Assembly: GCA_030068075.1 (NCBI GenBank)
Contig: CM057832.1
Coordinates: forward strand, 75,618,002 to 75,682,001
Reading direction: 5' to 3'
DNA from: Paguma larvata
Lineage: Eukaryota > Chordata > Mammalia > Carnivora > Viverridae
DNA length: 64,000 bases
Part shown: positions 10,563-21,944 of the stretch, in pieces
How the letters are laid out: each line of letters begins with the position of its first letter
Position numbering within the stretch: the first letter of the stretch is position 1
Notes under the pieces: model-generated
The model's input: only the letters and a program-made list of their open reading frames with translations
Databases searched by the model: none
Told to the model about the DNA's origin: nothing
Position numbers and translations under genes: made by a program

Positions 10563-10894
10563 TATTAAAGGAGCTTAGTATTTGCCAAGCTTCTTCTATG
10601 TGTTTTGTATGTATTATTTTTTTAACTTTTATAAAAATCATTTCCATTTCAGAATTAAGAGAAGAGCCCTGAAAGATGAAGTAAATTTCCCCCAGTAAAG
10701 GGGGAAACAAAGCTGAATGCAGGCAGTTTCACTCTAGAGCTCAAGCATCTAACCAGGACTTTAGTCTGGACGTTGAAATATACGATAGCCGAAATACCAT
10801 CATAAATTTGTAACATTATAGAATTATTTATATAAATAGAACTACCAGATATAAAATAATGATATGATGATATTTGCCCTGAATCTTGCATTTA
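10563..10894. other. No recognised feature
   Basis: AT-rich spacer. I see nothing in it. Confidence 0.5.
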
Positions 10895-11110
10895 TCTATT
10901 TAATCATTCCTTTATTCAAACAAACAAAAAAAGAAATAAAGAAAGAAAAATTGCATCTCACACCAGGTGGTGGAGATACAAAGATGAATAAGACACAATT
11001 CCTTGTCTTAAAAAAAGTTCTTGTCCTAATGGAGGAAAGAGAAATAAAACACATACTTGTCACATAACCGTGTGTTTTAGTGTGATGCTATATATATTCA
11101 CTTGATACTT
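10895..11110 (-). mobile_element. L2 LINE 3'-end fragment
   Basis: The plus-strand text ATTCCTTTATTCAAACAAAC, GGTGGAGATACAAAGATGAA, TAAGACACAATTCCTTGTCT and CCTAATGGAGGAAAGAGAAA is the reverse complement of the L2 3' region. L2-like sequence may continue weakly to about 11220. Confidence 0.65.
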
Positions 11111-11519
11111 GGGCATCTATTTCATTCTGAGGGGAGCCAGGAAGAGAGAGATTTTGGAGAAAAAAAGTTTCCCAGGGTAGTTGGTGCTTAAGCCTCATTT
11201 TAGAGAATGCAGTGTGAAGCGTTGGGGGGAGGGGTGAGTGTGTGCTGTTGATTTGATTTAGATGTCTTTCTTTAGGAGGGAGAGAAGGTAAAATTGTTCA
11301 AGAGGGAGGAATCTTGATTCATGTCCATAGCATGGTGCAAGAAATTAGTGGAATCAGCTGAATTGATACTAGTACTATATTTCTCCGGTAAACAGTTCCA
11401 CAGTGATGAAAAATGTGTACAGTGCGTATATAGCAGACACTTCATATTTTGAATTTCAGGTTAGAGTCATTTATCCGGCACAACAGAAAGGGCACAAGCA
11501 GTTTGTGGTTCACATCATG
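11111..11519. other. No clear feature
   Basis: May contain a weak continuation of the L2 at its left edge. A G-rich patch lies near 11222-11240. Confidence 0.4.
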
Positions 11520-11740
11520 ACCGCCGCTTATTAATTAGCTAGTGAACTTGGAAAAGTTATTTTGCCTCCAGGAGCATCGGTATGTTCACCTATAATATGG
11601 GGAAAAAGTGACTTCCTGTCTATGTAGTTGCAAGGCTTTTCAGGAAATACTTGATAAAGGGTGAGTTATGTGTTTGACACATATCCGGTACTCAGAAGTG
11701 ATGACTGTTGTTATGAATACGTTAAACATTTGTGTAATAG
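11520..11740 (-). mobile_element. MIR SINE
   Basis: Reverse-oriented MIR landmarks in order: TTAATTAGCTAGTGAACTTG, AAAGTTATTTTGCCTCCAGG, CACCTATAATATGGGGAAAA, CACATATCCGGTACTCAGAA, ending near GACTGTTGTTATGAATAC. This corresponds to the MIR 'gtgaccttgggcaagttac' core through the 'cacatagtaagcgctc' block. Confidence 0.72.
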
Positions 11741-12109
11741 CTACTGTAAAAGTCACTGTGTTTGGTGTTTGCTATGTGGGGTGCAAACATGGCATGCTGG
11801 AGCTGTTTCGTATAGGCTCTCAGGATGATCCATTAAAATGCCAGGCGTGGGTTGTTACATGTAACCATCCTTGAAATCAGCCATGCGGGAAGTATATATA
11901 TCACAGGAATTGCACATGCTTCCTTTTGAGACTTCCTTTCCCCAGAGAGCCAGTTGATAATGAGCCGGATTTTAAGGGGTAATGTGAAGGGTGGAATTGA
12001 GGGAGTAGTGACATAGAAATGGCACTGGACGTGAACAAGATTAAAATACATCCCTATGCTTACTTGTATATGGTGAATATCTTTACTTCTTTATTGGATT
12101 AATTTTTAA
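11741..12109. other. No recognised feature
   Basis: Short open frames on both strands, none with recognisable content. Confidence 0.45.
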
Positions 12110-12665
12110 AAACTCTCCTCTGCTCAAAACAAACTATCTAGTGTCTCCCCATTTCATCCAGACTAAAAGCCAACATTTTCAATGGCCTCTTAAAAGTCAT
12201 TCCTTTGTAGCCTCCCAGATCTCATCTCCTTCTACTCCTTATTACTTCCTACTCTACTCGAGTGAAGCACATACGATGTTCCCACCCAGGCCCTTTGGCA
12301 TGGCTTATCCCTCTCCTGAAAACCCTTCCTCCAGATGTGTTTCACTTGAAGAAAGATGTTATCACTTTCTTCAAGTGTTTGCTCAAAAGTGACCTGTTAA
12401 GCCTGGTCTATCCTTACTGCTTTGTTTAAAAATTACAACCCTCTGCCCGAGAATTTATCCCCTTTCCACTGCTGTATTCTTTCATAAGACTTATTACCTT
12501 CTAACATGATTGATTTATTTGTGGTATCTATCTTACCCATTAGAATGTAAGTAAGCACTATGAGGGCAGGGATTTTTGTATGATGCTTATATAATGATGT
12601 ATCATAGGCATCTAGAAGAGTGCTGAAACACAGTAGGTATCCAATGAAAACTTACTCAATGAATG
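12110..12665 (+). mobile_element. L2 LINE 3' region
   Basis: A long L2 segment. Landmarks in order: CTCCCCATTTCATCCAGACT, CCTCCCAGATCTCATCTCC, AGGCCCTTTGGCATGGCTTA, TGTTTGCTCAAAAGTGACCT, GAATGTAAGTAAGCACTATG, AGGGCAGGGATTTTTGTATG and CAATGAATGTTGG at the 3' end. It covers the end of the ORF2-derived part and the 3' UTR. The frame is broken and non-functional. Confidence 0.82.
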
Positions 12666-12722
12666 TTGGTTAAAATAAAATAATATAATATATACATATA
12701 TTATATTTATATATAATATAGG
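12666..12722. repeat. AT-rich tract after the L2 end
   Basis: Runs of AATAAAATAATATAATATAT followed by nearly palindromic TATATTATATTTATATATAATATA. Confidence 0.8.
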
Positions 12723-13039
12723 GCAAGAGTTTTAATGGTTTATGATGAGTTTTAACTAAAAGATTTAGAATTGCCCAATTCTGTCATATAAATAACCCAT
12801 CAAGTTTCCCATCAAGGAAACTATATACAAAAATGAGAATGAGAATAATCTAGTGTTGTTGAAATAGGTTTAAAGTGTGTAGATTAACTTCAAGTCTCAA
12901 CCTCATTCCCCTAAGCATATAACCAAACCCTTGTGGTTGAACTTTAGGGTACAGGGACTTGAAACAAGAGCAAGCATATATTAGAGAGAGGGGAGTGCAC
13001 ACATGATAGAGAGAAGACAGAACTGGGGTAGTCAGTCTT

Positions 13040-13510
13040 CAAGATGGCCCTTAATGATCTTTATAACTTTGTCTAGTTTCCTCCTGGATTGTACCAAGTT
13101 CGTTTATATAATAAATCTAGCAGAAGTGATGGTAAGATACTTCCAAAATTAAATCATGGAAGACCTTTTGGTCACCCTCTATCTTAGATCACTTACCTTG
13201 GGAAAACCGGTTGTTGAGTAGGCCTATGAAAAGACTCTTCTGGTGAGGAACTGAGGCTTCCTGACAGTAGCCACATGAGGGAGCTTGGAAGTGGTTCCCT
13301 CCCACCCCAGCCCAGTCGAGCCTTCAGGTAACTGGAAACTTGTCCTACGTCTTGACCACATTCTCCTGAGAGACTCTGAACTATAACCATTCACCTAAGC
13401 TACAACTAGAGTCCTGGCTCTCAGAAACTGCATGAGATGTTAAAAATTCATTGTTTTAAGCTGCTGAGTTTTGGGAGATTTTGTTACATTGCTATATGTA
13501 TCTAATGAAA
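13040..13510 (+). mobile_element. MLT1-type MaLR LTR
   Basis: Older, more diverged MLT1 than the copy at 1112-1621. Landmarks: TAGATCACTTACCTTGGGAA, GACTCTTCTGGTGAGGAACT, GAGGCTTCCTGACAGTAGCC, GTCGAGCCTTCAGGTAACTG, CAGAAACTGCATGAGATGTT and TTTTAAGCTGCTGAGTTTTG with a terminal GTTACATTGCTATATG. The 3' half is clear and the 5' boundary uncertain. No paired LTR or internal sequence lies nearby. Confidence 0.78.
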
Positions 13511-13789
13511 GCACCATTTTCATATCAACAGGAAGAGGCAGAAAAGAGGGTCCAATGAATATTCTAAATTTTTGCCACTTCAATGATCATTTCTTCCTCT
13601 TGGAGACTGCTAAATGGTGGAAGTTGTTTCTATTTCCTTGTTCCCTATGTATGTCAGGCATATAGATTTGTTAATCTTACCGTTTCAGGTACTGTAGACT
13701 ATGATACCTCAGAGGCAAAGGTTATCCTTCCCCCCACTTCATTTTATCTTATCTTATTTTATCTTCTTTTATATTTCATTTCATTTAAT
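13511..13789. other. No recognised feature
   Basis: Contains (TTTTATCTTA)-like T-rich sequence at 13740-13800 leading into the next SINE. Confidence 0.5.
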
Positions 13790-13980
13790 TTTTTTAAAGT
13801 TTATTTATTTACTTTGAGAGAGAGGGAGGAGCAGAGAGAGAGAGAGAGATTGAGGATCCCTAGCAGGCTCCACACCATCAGCGCAGAGCCTGACTGAGGG
13901 CTGAACCTATGAACTATGAGATCATGACCTGAGCCGAAATTAAAAGTCAGATGCTTAACCAACTGAGCCACTCAGATGTC
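13790..13980 (-). mobile_element. Can-SINE
   Basis: Left end TTTTTTTAAAGTTTATTTAT, then GGATCCCTAGCAGGCTCCAC, CAGCGCAGAGCCTGACTG, and right end CCAACTGAGCCACTCAGATG. It is a shortened copy (~190 bp). The variant body AGGATCCCTAGCAGGCTCC differs from the youngest type. Confidence 0.92.
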
Positions 13981-14430
13981 TGTTCCCCCATTCCTTTTAA
14001 TATGTTGTGTAGTTCAAATACAGTTTTTGTAGGATGAATGCTTTAAATGTATTTTGAATGAATGTCGTTGTCAATTTAGTGTTTATTTAATCAGATTTTA
14101 GCCATACTGGGGACTAACGGGGTGGATAATATGAGGGACCTCTTGTAGATATACTACGTGTAAAAGGACTAGAACACGAAGGCTAGGCCACGGATGCGGA
14201 GACACCACACCGCACAGTCAACTGCCAGTTATCTAAAGTAGCAGAGAGGAGCATAATCACAAATGTAAAATGTCAGGCAATTTGCCCTGATATCTTTTCT
14301 GTCAGAGTTGAAGCTGAGTCCCTGAGTCAAAAACTTCAAACATTGTGAATCAGAGCACTGGAAAACAGTCCCTAGGAGATGTCCAAGGTGGAGTTAATGC
14401 ATCTGGATGGTTTCTTCTACTTCTGATGAC

Positions 14431-14452
14431 TTTTTTTTTTTTTTTTTTTTTT
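14431..14452. repeat. Poly-T run
   Basis: About 22 consecutive T. No SINE or L1 body adjoins it, so its origin is unclear. Confidence 0.9.
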
Positions 14453-17262
14453 GAATCAGTGGGTGAGAATGGGTAACAGTGAGATTGTTGAAAACTGAGA
14501 CAGCATATTCCCAATTGAGCAAACACCAGTGATCTCAGTGGAAGGAGGAAAAAGTTCCACAGAGAAAACAGAGAGAAGAAAATTAGGAAATTGGACTGGA
14601 GAATGTTGCAGATGGCAAAGGCAGTAAACTTTCTGATTTTGAAATGTCTCCTATCACCCTCCAGAGTTTTCTGATAATCTACAGTTGATCCCAGTCCCAA
14701 TAAATGTGACAGCATTCATTTAAATATGCAAATTTTTGCTTCAATTTTATTCCTCATCTGGGATTTAAATGTGAAAAAGGAATAAAAAATACAAGTACAA
14801 AGATGACAGAGAAATATAGGTTAAATGGGAAACAGCTATAGAGTTTGTATTTGACGAAATCCATCTTATTATTTTAGTAGATGTTTTACTGATGGAGACT
14901 TTACCTTGATTTTATTATTAAACTTCCTTGGAATTAAAATATTTTTTTTCTGTCTGTCAGTCAACTTAAAGTGTGCCCCAAGATAGAATATGAAACAATA
15001 TGAAGACAGAGGAGTTTGCATTTTGAACTAAACTCCTTCTCAGATAAGTCACACTCCATGGGCTAATACCCCCATCTGTGACAACCTGTGTTTTGGTGAC
15101 AATAACTTCTCCTGCCTCAGAGCAACAGTTCTCATAAATTATATAAAATTATCTTTCCATGGCAGAGTCTTCGAAGTGACCACCTCTCCCTATGGCAGCC
15201 TGCTCTGTTTGACAGCAGTGATATTTCCATCTTTTGGAAATAGCAATAGTAACCGTGTCAAAACCTTCATTCTGTTTAATGAAGGTTCTCCTCCTGCCTC
15301 TGCATCCCTGGATATTGTCATATAGGAAAAGTAAATATAGTGTTTACTATTTTCTCTTGAAATGCTGACGCCATGCTTGTGCAGGCCATTAACTATTATG
15401 AAGAGGGCCAGAAGGGCAGTTGGGTTTCTCTGAATCTACCAGATAATCTTGCTTCAAGGTCCTGCAGCACCCAGAGATTATGGTGGGGCTGTAGCTTTGA
15501 TCATATATTGTCAGAAAAGAGATTAGGGCATGTCTCAAATCAATGTAGCATAAGTCATTTTATTACAGCTTCTCAAAGAGTAGCAACTATCCAAGTTGAT
15601 AGTTCCAATTTTAGGATTGTCCATGGGGGTAAACGCAAAAGGAGAATTCTTGTTATGATATGGAGCCAGGGAACGTAGGAAAGGTGATAATATAACACAA
15701 ACAATAAAGGATATTGTTAGTATGGGGGAGCCATGTAAAGGGAAGGAAGAAAGACTGTTCAAGAAAGTGTTGCACCATACACATTTGTGTAAAAACACAT
15801 TTTTATTTGTGCATATATAAAAAGGTAACATACAATTCTTATGAACAGTGACTATATACATGTCAGGGTCAACTTTTGCAAAACAGACTTAAACTTTTTT
15901 CTTGTGCATTGAACAGTTTTGTGTTCATTGGGTCAAATGGTCGTTTGTGGATTTTGTGCTTCTTTGAGTCATTGGGAAGCATATCACATCTATGAATTTT
16001 ACAAAATAGGATTAGGGCCATAATGGCATATAAAGATCTCAGTTTAGTTCTCTCTACGTAGACCCTGTTGTGTTAAGGGTTCACTAATGTGTCTCTGCGG
16101 TACGGAGGGATCTGTGAAGGATGCCTGGGGAAGGGAGGAGGCCCACGCTGATTGGTTCTGGGATTTGAGTCCTCATGTCCAGCAACATCCGCTTTGGTCC
16201 CTTAATGCTGTCACTGCCACCATCTTGAATTTTAAGCTGTCTTGGCATAAATAATTTCAGTGGAGAAGACACTTGTCATTCAGGTCTTTCAATAAACCCT
16301 TTACACTGATTCCAGGCTTTGTGGGCAAACCGATTAAAGTGAGCCTCCTCAAGAAGATTGGCTTAAATGAAAAGAATGGAATAATGGAAAAACTTTTTCA
16401 CAAGTAATACAGACTACTTGGCAATCATTTACATAACATTAATAAATTGGCATTTGGATTTACATCCTAATCTTCTACGAATTTGGCTGAATAAATCAGT
16501 TACTTTAAGTCTGTTCAGCTCTGAGCTGCCAGAAGAAATCCAGTTTGTGGACCTATGAGCCTGAGGAACAACAGTGAGCTGGATTCATCCTATGAAGTGA
16601 GGGGTTTCCTGTCATCCTGGCTGGGAAGCCATGGAGCTCTGCATGTTTTGTCTCTCTTTAGCTTCACCAAAGCCACAACGTTTTTGTCAGTTTAATTTGG
16701 TAGGAAAATTTTACAAAAAATAATTCATAGTGAAAGGATATGATTTTATAATTCACAAAAACATTTTGTCAACTGTGAAGCAATAATATCCCTCTCAAAA
16801 TCCCCCTCCCCCTTTTTTTTTGAAAAACAAAACTGGAACCATCTTCATCAGCATTACCATCTCTAGGGCTTCACAGATGCTTCTAGATACACTAAAGAAA
16901 TATGCCACCATGTCATGATATTTGGCTTGTTTTCTATTGAGGAGATATGTCTCCACTGATGGTTTTTAAATTGTAGTTTGTGAGTTTTAGCAATGTTGCA
17001 AAAACCAAACTGGGGCTGCTCTAGGGGAGGGAAATGTGAATTAGGTTTGATTACTGATTTTGCCTGAATATCCATCCTGACATCAAACTCCTTTCTTTGA
17101 TCAGACACTTCTATACAAGACTTTTGTAAGCTCTTATTAAATAAAAACTACCTGGGCTTTACACACACCTTCCCATTATGGTCCCACAAGACTTATAAGG
17201 ATACTGAATCATATGCAAATATTTTAATTTTACTAAACTCTTCCTTTGAGTGGAAAGAGAAG

Positions 17263-17293
17263 TGCATCACACACACACATAAACACACACACA
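17263..17293. repeat. (CA)n imperfect microsatellite
   Basis: Two short CA runs separated by TAAA. Confidence 0.85.
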
Positions 17294-19371
17294 GTACAAT
17301 CAATATAGCACAATACACATTCATGTCACTCCTTACTTGTAAAGTGCACACCAATGCCTGCTAATAAGAGATCTAAGAACTTAATAGGTCTTTATATTTA
17401 TAACACTTACTGCTCTGTGACCAATAAGAAACACAATGTTTCAAAATATTTGGGAACTACACATATTTAAAGTTACTTTACGTTTCTTTACCATAGTATT
17501 CTTTCCTTTTGCCATTTTATTTCCAAATATGCCATGTGTCTTTCCTCCCTTTCGTTTTTTTTTTTAAATTTTAATTTCCCTTTGGCAGTTAAATAATATC
17601 CTAAAATAAAAACTATGGGAATTTATAATAAAATTACTATTCCTTTTCCCATTACCACCTCTTCAATAAAATTAGAGGAACGCCAGTGATTGCAGTAATC
17701 TGATTGGGAATTTAAATGCAAAGAAAATTCTAAATTGTGGTTCCCACAGCAACTATAAAAAGACACTCAACATGACTGCATATTTATATTAAGATATAAA
17801 ACTTAACAACTTCCCCAGTTATACAAATGCTATATAAAAACAAAGGGGTGGAATTATGGTTGCTATGGGAATCACAACTCTGAACCTACTGACTTTTGGA
17901 AGTTTAAATATACTGACATAGAATTTCACACTGAATATTACATGGGGACAGGAACGTGCACGGGATTAGAGACCAACATGTGGCAAATGACATGAGATGA
18001 AATAATGAAAGAAAATGTCACTCCAGTGCCTAAATGTCTCCTATTTATGGATCCGTCCCTCTCATTCCGATAACATATCACCCCTGAGTACAGAGCAAAA
18101 TATCCGTAGGTTATGCTCCGTGAAGTGATGGGATATGGTGATTCTCTCTTCACCTTGGTGCGATGGCTCCACTGCTTGTAAAACCGTGAGTGTGGGCACT
18201 GCACACAGAGAGACCCCAGGATGCTTCTTAGCTTAGCAGTTTACCAGCCAAGTAGCTAAGTAACTTCATCCTCTTTCCCTACAATCAAGGTAATAATTCT
18301 TATTTTAGAGACTTAATTTTATGAAATGAAAATAGGATGAGATATACAAAATTCCCTAGCCAAGACATGCAGTTAATATGTGGATTTCTACTTTTCAAGA
18401 CTCTATACATTTCACTAGAAGGCATTTGTTATTGTAGGATCTATTTAAAAAAATTTTTTTTTAAAGAATTGTTAGCTTTTGCAGGAAATTAAAAAATAAA
18501 AAGGTACTACTCCTCACCTTTGAACTGTGGAGATAATATTCCAGTTCGGTAATAAAATAAATGATATTTTCATAACATTTATCATTTGTAAAATACCTAA
18601 ACATATATGATTTTTAAGAAACATGCAAAAAAGAAGAACCAATTCTCTCCTTTGAGCTATCACTATTTCTCATCCTTTTCCAACAAGCAATGGGTAAGAA
18701 GTTTGGGAAAGGCAGAGGACAATGGTAATTATGTAATTTCTTACTAAAAACAGTATTAAACAACAGTCCGATACTACTGGCATTGGTTTCAACTTTCTGC
18801 TTGGGCAATTGTTTTTTTTTTTCCCGAAAGGTCTCAGCAGTTCTGCGTTTTCTCTTTTCTTGAGTGGAGGTGGAGAAGAGGTTTTTCCCTATAACGAGGG
18901 ACTGCTCCAGAGCGAAGAGCTGTTTAATCATTTATTATTACTCATTATTGTTATCATCTCATTCTCCATATAGAGATGCAAGTGCTGCGATGATTGAATC
19001 ATGACTTCAGTAATGCATCTGAGGTAGCCTCATGGGTAGATTTTTCTCTTCATTTATTACCAGGGCCACAATGTTTTGGACAGAGCTGTCTCGCAGAGAG
19101 AATTTTTAAAATAAAAAAAAAATCTTATATGTGCCTTGTAATGTCTATAACATCCCTTCTGAGAAGGCAAATCAGATCATAGTTTTACATATATAATATT
19201 TTAGCTCATTAGTTCAAATTATTTTTCCCAATGTTTGAATTACGTTAGGAAAGCTTCAAGCCTGTACACTGGAAGTGTCTTCTAAGATACCTACCTTATC
19301 GAACTCTGCATGCTCATGATAGTTTTGAATAAACTAAGGAACAGAGGCTATTAAGATAATATAGCCTAGAT

Positions 19372-19639
19372 TAGGGTTTCTCAAATTTTGATAGCAAACC
19401 ACTGTAGCAACTGCATTTTACATTATTTGCCTGCATACACAAACACACCCTCATACTTACACATAATTGAAATTGAGGTTTCACAGAGCAAACTCACATT
19501 TGCAACACATCATGTACTCTGATCTCTTCTTTCAAAAACAAAGCAAAACAAAACAAAACAAAAAACTCCAGTTGCAATCTACTAAATTGATTTTATGACC
19601 TCCTAAATGGCCTTCTATAGCGAATTTGAAAAAACCTAC
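19372..19639. mobile_element. hAT-type MITE (probable)
   Basis: The left end TAGGGTTTCTCAAATTTTG (19372-19390) pairs with the right end CGAATTTGAAAAAACCTACG (19621-19640) as an imperfect terminal inverted repeat. The sequence just inside the right end, TACTAAATTGATTTTATGAC, resembles the 'aaattgatttcatgacccacta' segment of old mammalian hAT MITEs. The interior has a (CAAAA)n tract at 19539-19563. The subfamily is not certain. Confidence 0.55.
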
Positions 19640-19685
19640 GGCTCATTTTCAAAAAGTGGCAGAACTTAGATAATAAACCAAATAT

Positions 19686-19782
19686 TCTTAATGATATCCA
19701 TCCATCCATCCATCTATCCATCCATTTATCCATTATCTATTTATCTATCATCTATCACCTATTTATCGATTTATCTATCTGG
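19686..19782. repeat. (TCCA)n/(TCTA)n tetranucleotide repeat
   Basis: Begins with perfect TCCA units from about 19698 and decays to TCTA/TTTA units. It sits exactly between a MITE and a MIR. Confidence 0.93.
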
Positions 19783-19785
19783 AAG

Positions 19786-19957
19786 ATATATGACCTTAAG
19801 CAAGTTACTTATTTTTCTGTGACTTAGTTTATTTTTAACACAGGAAAACATTAATACCTTCTTGTAAACTGCAAAGGACTTAATCTGCAATTCTGTGACT
19901 AGTGACTGACACATAGTGATTGTTATACAGAGTAATTATTAGCTCTTACTGTTATTA
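19786..19957 (-). mobile_element. MIR SINE
   Basis: Reverse MIR landmarks: GACCTTAAGCAAGTTACTTA, TTCTGTGACTTAGTTTATTT, GACTGACACATAGTGATTGT and TAATTATTAGCTCTTACTGT. The order and spacing fit a near full-length MIR core. Confidence 0.8.
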
Positions 19958-19959
19958 AC

Positions 19960-20135
19960 AAACATGGGATGCTCACAATGTGCCCTATGATTGCTGTGAG
20001 AGCTAAGACGAATAGAATAAATTCTGCCTTATGGAACTGACAATATATTATGGGATAGAGATTGGAAAGTAAATAATTCTGACATGTGGTATGAGTTTTA
20101 TGATAGATGATGTATGATCAATTTACTGTGGTAAC
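19960..20135 (-). mobile_element. L2 LINE 3'-end fragment
   Basis: Plus-strand text reads CTCACAATGTGCCCTATGAT, TTCTGCCTTATGGAACTGAC, AATATATTATGGGATAGAGA, AGTAAATAATTCTGACATG, GTATGAGTTTTATGATAG. This is the reverse complement of the L2 3' region. Confidence 0.68.
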
Positions 20136-20534
20136 AGCTACCTCCCCGGAAGCTACACTCGTACACCTTGGTTGCTTAGATTCTTTTTGAAAATTCCCTA
20201 ATCTTCAAGGATATTAGAGTCTCCAAGGAGGAGTACTTGTGAATTAACATACCACCTTAAACCCCCCCTCCCTGCTGTTCCTTCAGTGCCACACTGCTGC
20301 TGTGGCTTCTGCGTATGCAGGTGCCACCATGCTTCTCCAGATGCTATCCTGCTATCTGTCACTTCATTGTGAACCATCTACACCTGTCACCGCAGCTGCC
20401 CTGATGCTCAGCTCAGGGCCTCTTCCATTCAAGCTGAGGGGCTGCCGCTCAAACACGCTGATCCCTGCTGATCCCTGCAATTCATCGAGGCCCCTGCTGC
20501 TCTCTGAGTGGTGGGAAGTCTTTCCAAAGCGATT
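20136..20534. other. Unidentified GC-richer segment
   Basis: 20270-20530 is unusually GC-rich for this window. It includes a tandem CTGATCCCTG pair at 20459-20478 and an open frame of 82 codons with no domain I recognise. The segment appears to continue to the right of the following SINE (20797-20900), so it predates that insertion. Confidence 0.4.
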
Positions 20535-20796
20535 CCCTTTTGTATCTTAAAAAAATTTTTTTTAGTGTTTTTATTTTATTTTTGAGAGACATAGAGACAG
20601 AGCATGAGCAGGGGAAGAGCAGAGAGAGAGGGAGACACAGAATTGGAAGCAGGCTCCAGGCTCTGATGAGCCATCAGCACAGAGCCCGACGCAGGGCTCA
20701 AACTCACAGACCGCGAGATCATGACCTGAGCTGAAGTCGGCCACCTAACCACCTAACCGACTGAGCCACCCAGGCACCCCTCCCCTTTGTATCTTA
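20535..20796 (-). mobile_element. Can-SINE with 15-bp target duplication
   Basis: Flanked by CCCTTTTGTATCTTA (20535-20549) and CCCCTTTGTATCTTA (20782-20796), one mismatch. The body contains GAAGCAGGCTCCAGGCTCTG, a small insertion (ATGAGCCATC) before AGCACAGAGCCCGACGC, and a duplicated ACCTAACC near the head, which ends GAGCCACCCAGGCACCCC. Confidence 0.95.
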
Positions 20797-21697
20797 CAAA
20801 GACCCACACCAGGATTACTTGAGCGGTGAGTCATTCCAGAAGTTTGTGTCTAGCACTTTTTAGTTTTCTCCAACGCTGTTTCTTTCCAAGGTGCTGATGC
20901 GCCTTTGCATTTTACCCAGAACACTTGATTCTTCCTGATTCTCAGCTTCTTTTGCTAGGAGGGCTTGTGATGCCAGATTCTGTACTCCCTTATGACATTT
21001 TTTTTTTTTTTCAGAGACTCAATAGTGTCCTCAGGCAATTTGGCTTCTGAATGACTCCCTCAATTTTCCAGGCATTTATGAATATATCTGAATCCCAAGT
21101 GTGATACTATGTGAGTCACTTTCCAAAAGAAAGTGGGTTTAAAACCCAGCGGTAGGCTGGCAAATGTTTAGCAACCAGCAGGCTAAAGGGTGGGGGGGGG
21201 GATCCCTGATTTGTAGTATTTGCGGGTTTCCACGGTGTAAATACTCCCAGCATGGACAACTTAAGGGTACTGATGTATACACGGAATTGGGAAGTGAACC
21301 TGTATTCAGCTCTCTTGGACTGACATGAGCTAGCTCCAGTATGCCCTATGCTGAACCATAAATAAAAATATCTGGGTGATCGAGGTGTTACAATACTCTG
21401 TGAGCCAAATACACCCACGTCTAGCCTGGTCACTCTGTTGCACGCAGTACATACACACATACATACACTGTCAGGCACATGCATAATAGATACATGGCAG
21501 GAAGTAAGAACTTGGCACTGACATAGAAAATAAGTAGAAGTTTTCCTCGGCTGTGATCCTGTAGCAATTTGAGGGTATGTCTGTTACAATCCTATGTATC
21601 GTATCACCCTCATTCGCTGCTATATATTCCTTCCCAACTGTATTTTCTTTCATATTCTAGCATATAGATAACATTTTTTTAGGGGAAAGAGTATACT
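20797..21697. other. No recognised feature
   Basis: Holds a T-run at 20999-21012 and a G-run at 21192-21201. Open frames on the minus strand at 21116-21653 show no domain. Confidence 0.45.
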
Positions 21698-21936
21698 TTT
21701 TAATTTTTGTCAATGTTTGTTTGTTTGTTTGTTTATTTATTTATTTATTTTTGAGAGAGAGAAACAGAGTGTGAGCGGGGAAGGGGCAGAGAGAGAGTGG
21801 GAGACACCGAATCCGAAGCAGACTCCAGGCTCTGATGTGTCAGCACAGCCCGATGCGGAGCTTGGACCCACAAACAATGAGATCATGACCTGAGTGGAAG
21901 TCGGACACTTAACCGACTGAGCCATCCAGGCACCCC
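21698..21936 (-). mobile_element. Can-SINE with expanded tail
   Basis: The A-tail, seen as T-rich on this strand, has expanded into (TTTG)n then (TTTA)n at about 21717-21751. The body reads CCGAATCCGAAGCAGACTCC and GTGTCAGCACAGCCCGATGC (two-base loss). The head ends GAGCCATCCAGGCACCCC. It abuts an old L1. Confidence 0.95.
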
Positions 21937-21944
21937 TATTTATA

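Larger units (their letters stand above)
13981..19371. other. No recognised transposon over 5.4 kb
   Basis: The longest stretch without a repeat I can name. It holds a T-run at 14431-14452, a CA-rich tract at 17263-17293 and small open frames without recognisable domains. Old elements too diverged to see by eye may be present. A stretch at 16040-16320 has somewhat higher GC, but I cannot identify it. Confidence 0.4.

Noticed and set aside
19686..19782. Tandem TCCA/TCTA units considered as a CRISPR-like or regulatory array
   Set aside because: It is a decaying tetranucleotide microsatellite with no spacers.
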